From CAVRTM01 sp963696105 (GTDB taxonomy: Bacteria; Actinomycetota; Actinomycetes; Actinomycetales; Dermatophilaceae), in the NCBI GenBank assembly GCA_963696105.1, contig CAVOIP010000005.1:186001-250000 (forward strand): a DNA stretch of 64,000 nt, given 5' to 3'. Numbering within the stretch: position 1 is the first letter of the stretch; every line of letters begins with the position of its first letter. Below the pieces are notes generated by a model. The model did no database searches and had not been told where the DNA came from. It was given only the letters and a program-made list of their open reading frames with translations. A program made the position numbers and the translations under genes. Shown in pieces: positions 1 to 8,551 of this stretch.

Positions 1-214
1 AGATCCGGCCGCCGTCGATGGTCTCGAGCTGGTTGATGCACCGCAGGAGCGTGGTCTTGCCCGACCCGGAGGGCCCGAGCAGGCACACGACCTGCCCGGA
101 GTTCACCGACAGGTCGATGCCCTTGAGGACCTCGGTGCCGTGGAAGGCCTTCATCACGTTGACCGCGTGCACCAGCGGCAGGTTGCTCGCGTCGGTGTCG
201 TTGCCGTAGGGCAT
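1..214 (-). CDS. Polar amino-acid ABC transporter ATP-binding subunit, partial
   Basis: Only the first 71 residues are in the window; the rest lies beyond the left edge. A Walker A motif GPSGSGKTT is visible at about residues 49-57, followed by LLRCINQLE, which is characteristic of GlnQ/HisP-type ATPases of polar amino-acid importers. The ATG at 214 shares one base with the TGA of the permease (TGATG), so the two are translationally coupled. It would power the importer formed with the next two genes at the cytoplasmic membrane. The substrate cannot be named. Confidence 0.9.
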   Translation of the reverse strand, partial: MPYGNDTDASNLPLVHAVNVMKAFHGTEVLKGIDLSVNSGQVVCLLGPSGSGKTTLLRCINQLETIDGGRI

Positions 215-1158
215 CAGGCTCCTCCAGCCCCGGCCGGGCGCGCAAACCGCTTGGTCTTCTGCTTCTTCTGACCGAAGCCGCGCCCGAAGTGCCGCTCGAT
301 GTAGTACTGGCCGACCATCAGGACGCTCGTGGCGATGAGGTAGAAGATCACCGCGGCCACGAGCACCTCGAAGGTGCGGTAGGTGCGCGACCCGATCGAC
401 GTGAGCTGGAAGAACAGCTCGTCACCGAGCGGGATCGCGATCAGCAGGGACGTGTCCTTGAGCATGGCGATCGTCTCGTTGCCGGTCGGCGGCACGATCA
501 CGCGCATGGCCTGCGGCAGGATGACCCGACGCATGGCCTGGGCGCGGTTCATGCCGATCGCCTGGGCCGCCTCGCTCTGGCCGGGGTCGACCGACAGGAT
601 CCCGGCCCGGGCGATCTCGGCCATGTAGGCCGCCTCGGAGAGCCCGAGTCCGAGGACCGCGCCGAACAGGCCGGCGAAGAGCTCGTTGGCGTTGAGGCTG
701 AGGAAGCGCAGGTCGCCCTGAAGTCCGAGCAGCTGCATGATCTTCCAGTCGAACGGAACCCCGAGGCTGAGGCCGCCCTTCTGGAAGAGGATGCCGAGAG
801 CGCCCATGATCGTCAGCAGCACGTAGCGCGGCACGCTGCGGAAGAACCAGGTGAACAGCCAGGCGACGCCCGAGAGCACCGGGTTCGGCGAGAGTCGCAT
901 GATGGCGAGGATCACACCGCCGGAGACGCCGACCAGCATCGACAGCACCGTCACCAGCAGGGTCCCGATGTAGAAGCCGCGCAGCACCGGCGTCTGCTGC
1001 ATGGCCTGGAAGATGAACGACCAGTCGAACGCCGGGTTGGTGAGCAGCATGCTGACGAACATCGCCGCGAGCACCAGGATGATCGCGATGGCGACCCATC
1101 TGCCGGGGTGGCGGACCGGTACGGCGTGGATGCGGCCCGGCCGGTCGTCGTCCCTCAT
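214..1158 (-). CDS. Polar amino-acid ABC transporter permease
   Basis: A 314-aa integral membrane protein of the HisM/GlnP family. Hydrophobic segments start at about residue 20, and the EAA cytoplasmic loop that contacts the ATPase is clear near residues 178-225 (EAAYMAEIARAGILSV, then IGMNRAQAMRRVILPQAMR). I chose the ATG at 1158 (MRDDDRPGR), 5 nt after the binding-protein stop, over an upstream ATG that would overlap that gene. No strong Shine-Dalgarno precedes it, so coupling to the upstream gene is likely. One permease with one binding protein suggests a homodimeric channel. Confidence 0.93.
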   Translation of the reverse strand: MRDDDRPGRIHAVPVRHPGRWVAIAIILVLAAMFVSMLLTNPAFDWSFIFQAMQQTPVLRGFYIGTLLVTVLSMLVGVSGGVILAIMRLSPNPVLSGVAWLFTWFFRSVPRYVLLTIMGALGILFQKGGLSLGVPFDWKIMQLLGLQGDLRFLSLNANELFAGLFGAVLGLGLSEAAYMAEIARAGILSVDPGQSEAAQAIGMNRAQAMRRVILPQAMRVIVPPTGNETIAMLKDTSLLIAIPLGDELFFQLTSIGSRTYRTFEVLVAAVIFYLIATSVLMVGQYYIERHFGRGFGQKKQKTKRFARPAGAGGA

Positions 1159-1163
1159 GGCGG

Positions 1164-2075
1164 TCAGGGGTTGACGGCGAAGTCGGAGATGGCGCCGGCC
1201 TCGTTGCCCCACTTGGCGAGGATCTTCTTGTACGCCCCGGACGCGTCGAGAGCCTTCAGCGCGTCGGCGATGGCCTGGGCGAAGTCCTTCTCAGCCTTGG
1301 GCACGACCGCGCCGTACGGTGCCGCGTCGTAGATGCCGCCGGCCGCCGCGATCTTGCCGCCGGACTGCTTGATCGCGTAGGCCACGACCGGGGAGTCCGC
1401 GAGCATGGCGTCAGCCTTGCCCGAGGCGACCGCCGCGGTCGCCTGGTCCTGGCCGGTGTAGACCAGCACGTTGATCGGCTTGCCCGCGGCCGCGCACTTC
1501 TTGGCTTTGGCCGGCAGGTCCTCCTCCTGCTGCACCGTGCCCTTCTGGACGGCGACGTTGAGTCCGCAGGGGTCGTTGGGGTTGACCTTCTTGGGGTTGC
1601 CCGGCGCGGTGGCCCACTGGGTGCCGGCGTTGAAGTAGCTGACCATGTTGACCTGCTGCTTGCGCTTGTCGTTGATGGTGAAGCTCGAGACGCCCATGTC
1701 GTACTTGCCGCCCTGCACGCCGGTGATGATGGAGTCGAACTTCGCCGGCTGCCACTGCACCTTCACGCCGAGGGTCTGACCCACGGCGTTGAACAGGTCG
1801 ACGTCCATCCCCTCGACGGTGGCGCCGTCAGCGGCCAGGAACTCGTTGGGCGCGTACGACGCGTCGGTGCCGATCACGATGGTTCCGGCGGACTTGACCT
1901 TGGGCGGCAGCTTGGCGGCCAGCGCCGCATCCTTGGTCTGGGTGGGCGCCGGTGCCGTGCTGGTCTTGTTGTCCCCACTGGAGAGGGAGCTGTTGCCGCA
2001 GCCGGCGAGGACCAGGGACACTCCGGTGACGGCCGCACAGAGGGCCAGCGGTGCAGATGCACGACGAGCGGTCAT
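1164..2075 (-). CDS. Amino-acid ABC transporter substrate-binding lipoprotein
   Basis: A 303-aa extracytoplasmic solute-binding protein of family 3. The N-terminus is a lipoprotein signal peptide with lipobox LAGC (cysteine at about residue 26). Typical SBP3 features follow: GTDASYAPNEF near the mature start, GMDVDLFNAV, FDSIITGVQGGKYDMG and a C-terminal ALDASGAYKKILAKWG. It captures the amino acid outside the cell for the downstream permease and ATPase. The order SBP-permease-ATPase on the minus strand with 5-nt and overlapping junctions indicates one operon. Ligand identity cannot be read from the sequence. Confidence 0.94.
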   Translation of the reverse strand: MTARRASAPLALCAAVTGVSLVLAGCGNSSLSSGDNKTSTAPAPTQTKDAALAAKLPPKVKSAGTIVIGTDASYAPNEFLAADGATVEGMDVDLFNAVGQTLGVKVQWQPAKFDSIITGVQGGKYDMGVSSFTINDKRKQQVNMVSYFNAGTQWATAPGNPKKVNPNDPCGLNVAVQKGTVQQEEDLPAKAKKCAAAGKPINVLVYTGQDQATAAVASGKADAMLADSPVVAYAIKQSGGKIAAAGGIYDAAPYGAVVPKAEKDFAQAIADALKALDASGAYKKILAKWGNEAGAISDFAVNP

Positions 2076-2512
2076 GAACAGTTCCTTCCACGTGCGGGAC
2101 CTTGACCGGATGCTAGGACCCCCGGACGGATGACCCTAGACGAACCGGCTTGGTCGTTGCAGCAGTGCACCACCGCCTGCCTGCAGGAGCCGCACAGACG
2201 CGGCGGGCCAGCACCATTCTCCGGTCCTGGTTCGACCCCGGACAACCGGACGAAGGTCCTGTTCGGACGACGTACCGGCTCCACCGGCGGGCGGGCCGCG
2301 ACCGGGCGCGGGGGCGCCGCCACCGGTGCGGGCCGGCTGCCACTGGGTGCGGGCGCGCCACGCACCGCGGAGCGGGGTTGCACAGGGTTGAAACCGGTTG
2401 CCCCTATCCGCCCCTTTGTGGACCCTTGGGCGTATCGTTCCGAGTTGCTGACCGCCCCAGACACCGGTGGACGCAGCACCGGATGGACCGATTCCGAAGG
2501 AGGGTCCCCGGG
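2076..2512. other. Divergent intergenic region
   Basis: This 437-bp gap separates two divergently transcribed genes and must hold both promoters. It is slightly less GC-rich than its flanks around 2385-2450. I see no reading frame with a ribosome binding site and no convincing operator. The long open frames crossing it in other phases are composition artefacts of high GC. Confidence 0.5.
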
Positions 2513-3529
2513 ATGGCCAGCAGAGCCACCGCGGCCCCCGCGCTGGGAGACCCAGGCACCAGCACGAGCGAGGACGGGCCCCCGTCCGGCAGCGCAGCCA
2601 GGCCCCACGACGGATACCGGCACGAGGCGTTTCTCTGGAAGGGCGAGGGCGAGTTCCTCGCCGGCACCGCGCCGTTCATCCTCGACGGCCTGGCCGCCGG
2701 GCAGCCGGTCATGGTCGCGGTCATCCAGCAGCGCATCGACCTGCTCCGCGCCGCCCTGGGTCCCGACGCCGCCGCGGCCGTTCTCTTCGTGGACATGGCG
2801 CACATCGGCCGCAACCCCGCCCGCATCATCCCCGCCTGGCGCGGGTTCCTCGACGAGCACGGCGCCGGCGGCCGCCCGGTGCGCGGCATCGGTGAGCCGG
2901 TCTGGGCCGGCCGACGGCCCGCCGAGGTGACCGAGTGCCAGTTCCACGAGGCGCTGCTCAACCTCGCCGTCGAGCCGCACGTCCCGCTGTGGCTGCTGTG
3001 CCCGTACGACGTCCAGGCCCTGGCTCCCGACGTGGTCACCGAGGCGCATCGCAGCCACCCGGCCCTCGTCGACGCCGACTCCCACCGCGGCAGCACGATG
3101 TACGGCGGTTCGCACCACGTCCGGAGCGTGTTCGCCTCCGACCTGCCGCAGGTGGGCACCGGGTCGGGTCGCGCGTTCTCCGCCGACGACCTGCCCGGCG
3201 TCCGCCAGGACGTGCTCGACCACGCGGCTGCCGCCGGGATGCCGGCCGGTCGATCGGCCGACCTCGCGCTGGCCGTCCACGAGGTCGCGGCCAACAGCCT
3301 CGAACACGCCCAGGGCACGGGGTTGTTCCGCATCTGGCAGGACGACGACGCGCTGGTGTGCGAGGTCCGTGACGTCGGCCGCATCCAGGACCCCCTCGTG
3401 GGGCGGACGTTGCCGGCGTGGGACGACGAGGGCGGCCGCGGGCTCTGGATGGCCAACCACCTGTGTGACCTCGTGCAGGTGCGCTCGAGCCCCTCCGGCA
3501 CTACCGTCCGAATCTCGACCTGGCTCTAG
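2513..3529 (+). CDS. MEDS domain / HATPase anti-sigma-type regulatory protein
   Basis: A 338-aa cytoplasmic protein. Residues about 40-210 (HEAFLWKGEGEFLAGTAPFI to HPALVDADS) match the MEDS sensory domain. Residues about 235-335 are a GHKL/HATPase_c_2 fold with N-box LAVHEVAANSLEHA and a G2 region GGRGLWMANHLCD. No dimerisation/phospho-acceptor His box is visible, so it resembles an RsbW-like serine kinase/anti-sigma factor rather than a histidine kinase. The ATG at 2513 follows AAGGAGG by 9 nt. It stands alone, with no adjacent sigma factor or antagonist. Confidence 0.82.
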   Translation: MASRATAAPALGDPGTSTSEDGPPSGSAARPHDGYRHEAFLWKGEGEFLAGTAPFILDGLAAGQPVMVAVIQQRIDLLRAALGPDAAAAVLFVDMAHIGRNPARIIPAWRGFLDEHGAGGRPVRGIGEPVWAGRRPAEVTECQFHEALLNLAVEPHVPLWLLCPYDVQALAPDVVTEAHRSHPALVDADSHRGSTMYGGSHHVRSVFASDLPQVGTGSGRAFSADDLPGVRQDVLDHAAAAGMPAGRSADLALAVHEVAANSLEHAQGTGLFRIWQDDDALVCEVRDVGRIQDPLVGRTLPAWDDEGGRGLWMANHLCDLVQVRSSPSGTTVRISTWL

Positions 3530-3618
3530 CCGGTCCCGGGGCCGCGCCCGCACGGCCCTCGCCCGGCGGCCAGGACCGCCGCCGTCCCCACGGGACGGCC
3601 CGAGGGAAGCAGGATCCC

Positions 3619-3837
3619 GTGCCGATCGACAGAAACCACATCGTGCAGGTGCTGCGTCAGCGTGGCGACGAGGCCCACGCCCGTGACGCCGAGAGCAGCC
3701 TGCCCGCACAGGTCGACCCGGCCGAGCACGCCGACGCGCTCGAGCGCCTCGGGCTCAACCCCCAGAACCTGCTCGACGAGGACGCAGCGGGGCTGGAGGA
3801 CAAGCTCGACCCCGACGACATCGTGCCGTACGCCTGA
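3619..3837 (+). CDS. Small acidic hypothetical protein
   Basis: A 72-aa protein starting at GTG 3619 behind a GGGAAGCAGGA Shine-Dalgarno-like stretch. It is rich in Asp/Glu, has no cysteine, membrane segment or signal peptide, and ends in LDPDDIVPYA. The segment LERLGLNPQNLLDEDAAGL looks like a short helical module. I do not recognise a named family. Codon third positions are strongly G/C as in its neighbours, and the start is well formed, so I believe it is expressed. It follows the MEDS protein by 90 bp on the same strand. Confidence 0.6.
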   Translation: MPIDRNHIVQVLRQRGDEAHARDAESSLPAQVDPAEHADALERLGLNPQNLLDEDAAGLEDKLDPDDIVPYA

Positions 3838-3941
3838 GCTGTCACGCCTCACGCGCCCGAACACCTGAAGTGCACTCCGCCTGACCAAGCCCGTACCGAC
3901 GCCGGAGGGCCGGCGCCACGTCCGCGGCCGGCGCCCTGCCG

Positions 3942-4556
3942 TCAGCAGATGCTGGCGCTTTCGGCCCGGTCGTTCGCGGCGCTGCCCACGTTGGCGGCGC
4001 TGCCGACACCGTAGTCCGTCCACAGCAGGGCGCCCGTCGTGTTCGGCCCGTCGTAGGCCGAGACGGTGTGCGAGGAGTTGTTCACCCAGCTGGAGATGGT
4101 GTTGTTGAAGCCGTAGTCGCCGAAGTTGACCGCCGAGCTGCAGTAGGTGTCGGCGAACTGCAGCCGCCGACCGCTGAAGCCGACGTCGGAGTAGAAGCAG
4201 GTGTAGCGCGCCGAGAACGACCACGGGCAGCTGTCGGACGAGGCGACGGCCGACGTCAGCGCTCGCGCCCTGCTCCTTCCAGACCCGGCCGCCACCTCAC
4301 CGGTCCCGGGGACCGGCAGCGACAGCATGACGTCGCCGCCCTGCCACGACACCTGGTACTGGCTGATCTGCGTGCCGCCGGGCCGGCCCCGCAGCACCGC
4401 GTCGATCTGGTGCTGGAGCGCGATGCGCCCAGCGGGCGCGAGGTGCAGCGAGTTGGCCCACCGTGCGCCCTCCGCCTGCGAGGCGGGCGCCACGCCCATG
4501 GCCCCCACCGTGAGAGCCGCCGTCAGCGCGCCCACCGCGCGAAGACGTCTGGTCAT
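3942..4556 (-). CDS. Secreted peptidase-inhibitor family I36 / beta-gamma-crystallin-like protein
   Basis: A 204-aa protein with an N-terminal Sec signal peptide (MTRRLRAVGALTAALTVG, cleavage probably after ASQA). The C-terminal 95 residues show the I36/streptomyces metalloproteinase-inhibitor pattern: a CPWSFSARYTCFYSD start, FSGRRLQFADTYC, and NNTISSWVNNSSHTV, with paired cysteines. This is a single beta-gamma-crystallin-like Greek-key unit. Such proteins are exported and are thought to inhibit extracellular peptidases or bind calcium. Which of these applies here is unknown. It is monocistronic and convergent with the small acidic gene. Confidence 0.75.
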   Translation of the reverse strand: MTRRLRAVGALTAALTVGAMGVAPASQAEGARWANSLHLAPAGRIALQHQIDAVLRGRPGGTQISQYQVSWQGGDVMLSLPVPGTGEVAAGSGRSRARALTSAVASSDSCPWSFSARYTCFYSDVGFSGRRLQFADTYCSSAVNFGDYGFNNTISSWVNNSSHTVSAYDGPNTTGALLWTDYGVGSAANVGSAANDRAESASIC

Positions 4557-4671
4557 CCGGGCACTCCCTCCCGGGAGCCCGGCATCGGGCCCCTATCGAG
4601 GAGAACACGGCTACCGCCGGCCGGCAATCCCGAAGGTTTGCGGCCGCGCCTCTGTCATTCAGTGGAAGGCC

Positions 4672-5763
4672 TCACCGCCACAGGTGGTACTGGATCACCG
4701 AAGGCACCGGCACGTCGAGGGCGCCGGCCGTCGTCGTCAGCCACTGCTCGCTCGACAACAGGGCACCGGTGTGTGGGTCGAACACCAGGACGTAACGCAC
4801 GGGCAGCCCGGTGAACGCGCTGTCGACCGCGACCGCGGTGCCGGCGCGGCCGGCGCGGTCGGTCACGTTGCCCAGGGTCCGCACGCCGGGAGCCGCGGCA
4901 AGGACACCCATCAGCGCGGCCTGCGTCGCCGGGGTGCTGCGCCACTCGCTCGCGAGGTCCGTCACGGCGACGAACAGCTCGCCGGTGCCGTGGCTGTCGA
5001 TGGGGTGCGCGGTCGAGAGGTAACCGCGCAGCGCTGCGACCGACGACGGTGGGCGCGCGGGGTAGAGCGGGCGGTACTGGCCCGGGGCGTACTCGGCATC
5101 GCTGATCGGCGTGCCCGCAGCCGCTGGCCGCCCTGCCGCCTCCCACGCCTTGCGATAGGCGGGGCTCGGGAAGTACGTCGTTCCGGCGACCGCCCGGGCC
5201 ACGGCCGAGCCGTCTGGCTGCCAGGTGAGGTGCACCTCCTCGGGGACCACCGCCACGGTCACCGACCGGCCGTCGATCCGGTTGGCGAGCGACCACCGCT
5301 CGTAGCTGACCCGGCGCAGGTCCCCCGTCACGCCGCGCGCTGCCCTGGCCACGCGGGCGAGCCGGCCGAGGACGGTGCCGGCGCTCTCCCCCGTGGACGT
5401 CGTCTGCAGGAGGGGTGGCGTCGCGGCCAAGGCGGGGACCGGCCCACCGCGCCCTGGCGCCAGCACGACCGACAGCGCGAGCACTGCGATCACCAGCGCC
5501 ACGACGGCCGCACCGGCCATGGACGACCGCCGCCGCATCGACCAGCGCTGACCCGTCGCCACCGCCACCGGCTCCCGCCGGCGCACCGTCCGCGCCTGCT
5601 GCGGCGGCGCGGGCACGAAGGGCACGGCAGCGGTCGCCGCACGTGAACCGTCGTCCTCCAGGAGCCGCTGCAGGTCGGCCCTGGCCCGGTCATCGAGCGC
5701 TCCCCCGCTGCCGACCCGCCGGGCGGGGTCCGCCCGGCGCAGCAGCAGCATCTCGTCAACCAT
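4672..5763 (-). CDS. CU044_5270-family membrane protein, probable sigma-factor partner
   Basis: A 363-aa protein. The first 95 residues are cytoplasmic and Arg-rich, then one membrane segment (AGAAVVALVIAVLALSVVLA) is followed by an extracytoplasmic domain of about 240 residues with the CU044_5270 pattern (VRYVLVFDPHTGALLSSEQ). Its ATG at 5763 overlaps the ECF sigma stop by 8 bp, so the two are co-translated. By position and topology it is the likely regulator of that sigma factor. No zinc-binding anti-sigma motif (HxxxCxxC) is present, so an anti-sigma role is inference. Confidence 0.78.
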   Translation of the reverse strand: MVDEMLLLRRADPARRVGSGGALDDRARADLQRLLEDDGSRAATAAVPFVPAPPQQARTVRRREPVAVATGQRWSMRRRSSMAGAAVVALVIAVLALSVVLAPGRGGPVPALAATPPLLQTTSTGESAGTVLGRLARVARAARGVTGDLRRVSYERWSLANRIDGRSVTVAVVPEEVHLTWQPDGSAVARAVAGTTYFPSPAYRKAWEAAGRPAAAGTPISDAEYAPGQYRPLYPARPPSSVAALRGYLSTAHPIDSHGTGELFVAVTDLASEWRSTPATQAALMGVLAAAPGVRTLGNVTDRAGRAGTAVAVDSAFTGLPVRYVLVFDPHTGALLSSEQWLTTTAGALDVPVPSVIQYHLWR

Positions 5764-6295
5764 GGTCGGCCTCCGCATCGTGGGCGTGGGGATCGTCGGG
5801 TGTGTCCGGGTCCTGCGCCATCAGGGCGCGCAGACGCTGCCGGGCCCGGTGCAGGCGCACGGCAGCAGCGTTGTTGGAGCAGTTGAGGACCGCGGCGATG
5901 TCCGCTCCGGAGAGGTCCTCCCACGCGGACAGCCGCAGCACCTCCTGGTCGGCGTCGGAGAGTCGGTGCAGCGCCTCGACGACCCAGATCCGCTCGGCGG
6001 ACAGGTCCTCGTCCTCGTCGACGGCGAGCCCGGCCAGTCGCTCGTGCAGCCGGTCCTGCCGTGTCTGGGCGCGGTACTCGTTCGCGAGGACGCGACGGGC
6101 GACGCCGTACAGCCAGGGGAGCACCGGGTCGGGCAGCTCGTCGAGCCGCCTCCACGCCACGACGAACACCTCAGCGGTGAGGTCGCGGCAACGGGGCTCG
6201 TCGCCCAGCCGGCGCAGGAGAAACCGAAGGACCGACCAGTAGTGCAGCTCGTACAGGTGCGTGAACCGCCGCTGCGCGAGCTCGTCGACCCTCAT
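5756..6295 (-). CDS. ECF-family RNA polymerase sigma factor
   Basis: A 179-aa sigma factor. Region 2 is seen in FTHLYELHYWSVLRFLLRRL and DLTAEVFVVAWRRL; region 4 in LSDADQEVLRLSAWEDLSGADIAAVL, followed by the recognition helix region NNAAAVRLHRARQRLRALM. I chose ATG 6295 (MRVDELAQRRF) because the homologous part begins there, although the frame is open further upstream. It recruits RNA polymerase to a promoter set not visible here and is coupled to the membrane protein that follows. Confidence 0.9.
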   Translation of the reverse strand: MRVDELAQRRFTHLYELHYWSVLRFLLRRLGDEPRCRDLTAEVFVVAWRRLDELPDPVLPWLYGVARRVLANEYRAQTRQDRLHERLAGLAVDEDEDLSAERIWVVEALHRLSDADQEVLRLSAWEDLSGADIAAVLNCSNNAAAVRLHRARQRLRALMAQDPDTPDDPHAHDAEADHG

Positions 6296-6409
6296 GACAG
6301 GTACGTGTCCGTGTCCCGCCCGTTTCTTACAGTCACGTCTGCCATTCTCCTGCGACGCGTCGACCCCCAGCCGCCGTAGTCCACAGGCCCCTCGCTCAGG
6401 GCATGGCAA

Positions 6410-6442
6410 GGGCCCCCTCACCGACGTGCGGCGAAGGGGCCC
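6410..6442 (-). terminator. GC-rich hairpin downstream of the 63-aa gene
   Basis: GGGCCCC (6410-6416) and GGGGCCC (6436-6442) form a 7-bp stem with a 19-nt loop. It lies just past the stop of the minus-strand gene ending at 6463, in the right place for a terminator. No T-run follows, as is common in actinomycetes. Confidence 0.5.
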
Positions 6443-6462
6443 GGTGCGGTCCGGCCGGCGGC

Positions 6463-6654
6463 TCAGGCGGCCATCGGTGTCGCGACCCACATGGGCCCGC
6501 GGTTGGTCTCGACGATCTCGGGGACGACGGCGTACGTCACCGTGCGCCCCAGGTCGTCCCAGGCAAAGGTGTGGCCGGGGCTCGCGTTGCGCTCCAGCGG
6601 CCAGCGCTCGTTGTCGTGCGCACCACCGCGGCAGAGGGCGTATCGAGGGTTCAT
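6463..6654 (-). CDS. Small hypothetical protein (63 aa), leaderless
   Basis: A 63-aa soluble protein of unknown function, with the segment CRGGAHDNERWPLERNASPG near the N-terminus and a C-terminus ending WVATPMAA. I recognise no family. A TACCGT box (6661-6666) sits exactly 6 nt before the ATG, the leaderless-promoter pattern seen at many genes in this window, and a hairpin follows the stop. These two signals are why I treat it as real. Confidence 0.62.
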   Translation of the reverse strand: MNPRYALCRGGAHDNERWPLERNASPGHTFAWDDLGRTVTYAVVPEIVETNRGPMWVATPMAA

Positions 6655-6660
6655 GGTGCG

Positions 6661-6666
6661 ACGGTA
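6661..6666 (-). promoter_or_regulatory. Leaderless -10 box TACCGT
   Basis: TANNNT box 6 nt upstream of the ATG at 6654, so transcription would begin at or next to the start codon. Confidence 0.5.
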
Positions 6667-6804
6667 GGCCGCCAGGCGCCGGTGACGGCGGCGAACTTAC
6701 CCAGCCTTTACCACTTCGGAGCCGCACTGAGACCTGATCGGCCAGAATGTCCGGAGTGCCCGCTGCCCGAGCACCCACCGCACGGGTCTGCGAAGATCGG
6801 GACG

Positions 6805-7470
6805 ATGTATGCCGGCCCGTGGCGCCATGCGCGCTCCCTCACCGTGGGTGCCGTCTGCGTGGCCCTGTCGGTCGCGGGGCACCTGGCCGGCGGTGGCAGC
6901 GCACCGGACGCGGCGCACGCTCCGCTCGCGGTCCTCGGCCTGGTCGTCGTGACGGCGCTTCTGTGCCTCGCCCTCGGCGCTGCCAGTCGGCGCCGGTGGA
7001 CCTTCGGCCGCGCCGTCCTCGCCCTCGGGATGGGCCAGGCCGTCCTGCACGCGGCGTTCGCCCTGGTGCTCGTTCCGGCCGGATCCCCCGGGGCTCGGGT
7101 GTCCGCGGCCATGCCGGGCATGGCCGGCATGCCCGGCATGGCCGCCGGGGCACCCCTGTGGTCGTCCGGCTCCGCCTTCTCGATGGCTGCCGGGCACACT
7201 GTCGCGGCCCTGGCCGTCGCGGCGGTGATCGCCCGGACGGACGCGGCCCTTGCGATGTGGTTCACCGTGTCGGCCGCGAGGACGCTGGCGCGCCGTGCTG
7301 TGCGGCGGGTGGTCCGCGCCGTCGGCGCGGCGGCCCGGTCGGCCGAGGAGCACGCGGACGCGCCCCGTCGCCCGGCGTCGGCCGGATGCGGCTGGCTGCT
7401 GCGGCCGGCGCTGCGTCAGCGCGTGGACGGGCGCGGCGCGTCCCGCCGGGGACCACCCCGGCCGGCCTGA
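6805..7470 (+). CDS. Met-rich integral membrane protein, copper-associated
   Basis: A 221-aa membrane protein with about four hydrophobic segments and a basic C-terminal tail of some 60 residues. Between segments 3 and 4 is a methionine-rich loop, AAMPGMAGMPGMAAG, whose MxxM spacing resembles Cu(I)-binding motifs, and histidines occur in the flanking helices (GHLAGG, LHAAFAL, AAGHTVAAL). The next gene, 75 bp downstream on the same strand, encodes CopC. I do not recognise a named family. A role in copper uptake or sensing is inference from motif and neighbour. Confidence 0.7.
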   Translation: MYAGPWRHARSLTVGAVCVALSVAGHLAGGGSAPDAAHAPLAVLGLVVVTALLCLALGAASRRRWTFGRAVLALGMGQAVLHAAFALVLVPAGSPGARVSAAMPGMAGMPGMAAGAPLWSSGSAFSMAAGHTVAALAVAAVIARTDAALAMWFTVSAARTLARRAVRRVVRAVGAAARSAEEHADAPRRPASAGCGWLLRPALRQRVDGRGASRRGPPRPA

Positions 7471-7545
7471 CGCCCTGCCCCGAGCTCTCGCGACGCGCCA
7501 CGCGTGCGTCCTGCCGGCGTCGACCGACGCCACGAAAGGTCTTCC

Positions 7546-8265
7546 GTGCTCCCGCTCCATCGCGCCATCCGGCGCCTGCTCCGTCGTACCGGCCCGCCTG
7601 CTTCCCGTCACCGGCGCGCGCCGTCGCACGCCCTCCACCTCCCGACCATCCGGACCGTCGCCGTCCTCGCCGCCGGCACCCTGACCCTTGCCGGCGGGTT
7701 CGCGTCGGTGGTCACCTCAGCCGCACCCGCCTCGGCCCACGCGGTCCTCGTCAAGGCCACCCCTGCCGACGGCGCTGTGCTCAGCACCGCCCCGACCTCC
7801 GTGGCGCTGCAGTTCGACGACCCGATCAGCACGTCGTTCGCCACCCTCGCCGTCACCGGGCCAGACGGTTCGACCGTCAGCTCGGGCAAGGCGTCGGTCT
7901 CGGGGAACACGGTGTCGGCCGCGCTGGACCACGGCCTCGCGCCCGGGCGGTACCGGACGGTGTTCCGGGTCGTCAGCCAGGACGGTCACCCGGTCAACGG
8001 CCAGCTCACCTTCACCCTGAAGCTGCCGGGTGGCGCGGCGCCGTCCGCGACCGCACCCGGCGCGCCGTCCGCCGGCGCCACCACCAGCGGCGGGGCCACC
8101 GCGCCCCAAAGCCCCTCGGGCGACACCGGGGCGACCTCCACCGCAGGGGGCGCCCCGGCCGACGGATCATCGTGGCTGGCCGACAACCTGCTCCCTCTGA
8201 CGGGGGCCCTCCTGCTCGTGGTCATCGGCGCCGGCGCCCTGCTCTGGGACCGTCTGCGGCACTGA
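7546..8265 (+). CDS. Copper-resistance CopC-domain protein, membrane anchored
   Basis: A 239-aa protein. An Arg-rich N-terminus leads into a signal peptide ending ASAHAVLVKATPADG, so the mature protein would begin with the conserved copper-binding His of CopC. The CopC beta-sandwich spans about residues 64-165 (VALQFDDPI, VVSQDGHPVNGQLTF). A Ser/Thr/Pro/Gly-rich linker and a C-terminal membrane helix (LLPLTGALLLVVIGAGALLW) follow, giving a surface-tethered form. I prefer GTG 7546, which has AAAGG upstream, over GTG 7504. It may work with the Met-rich membrane protein before it. Confidence 0.86.
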   Translation: MLPLHRAIRRLLRRTGPPASRHRRAPSHALHLPTIRTVAVLAAGTLTLAGGFASVVTSAAPASAHAVLVKATPADGAVLSTAPTSVALQFDDPISTSFATLAVTGPDGSTVSSGKASVSGNTVSAALDHGLAPGRYRTVFRVVSQDGHPVNGQLTFTLKLPGGAAPSATAPGAPSAGATTSGGATAPQSPSGDTGATSTAGGAPADGSSWLADNLLPLTGALLLVVIGAGALLWDRLRH

Positions 8266-8318
8266 CCAGACCCGGATTTCGCGGTCAGCCCATGCTCCTG
8301 ATAACGTCTCTCCTCGTT

Positions 8319-8394
<76 letters not shown>

Positions 8395-8402
8395 GCGATG
8401 CA

Positions 8403-8460
8403 GGGAGACGACCTGCGGACAGAACGGCCCACCTTCCCGGTGGGCCGTTCTGCGTCTCCC
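8403..8460. terminator. Bidirectional terminator after tRNA-Lys
   Basis: A 13-bp perfect stem, 8421-8433 with 8439-8451, encloses a 5-nt loop. An outer pair GGGAGACG (8403-8410) / CGTCTCCC (8453-8460) extends it. It lies between the tRNA (+) and the STAS/ATPase gene (-) and can serve both. Confidence 0.85.
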
Positions 8461-8551
8461 GCGGGTCCCGGCCGGCCCCGCCGTGATGCCGGTGCCGCAC
8501 CAGGCCTCTCTCGGGCAGCGGCCGGCCTCGATGCCGGGCGTGCAGCCGCGG

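Noticed and set aside
2404..3501. Long minus-strand ORF opposite the MEDS protein
   Set aside because: Ser/Arg/Pro-rich translation without domains; a high-GC antisense shadow.
6403..6804. Upstream extension of the Met-rich membrane protein
   Set aside because: The extension is antisense to the 63-aa gene and lacks coding character; the first membrane helix follows ATG 6805.
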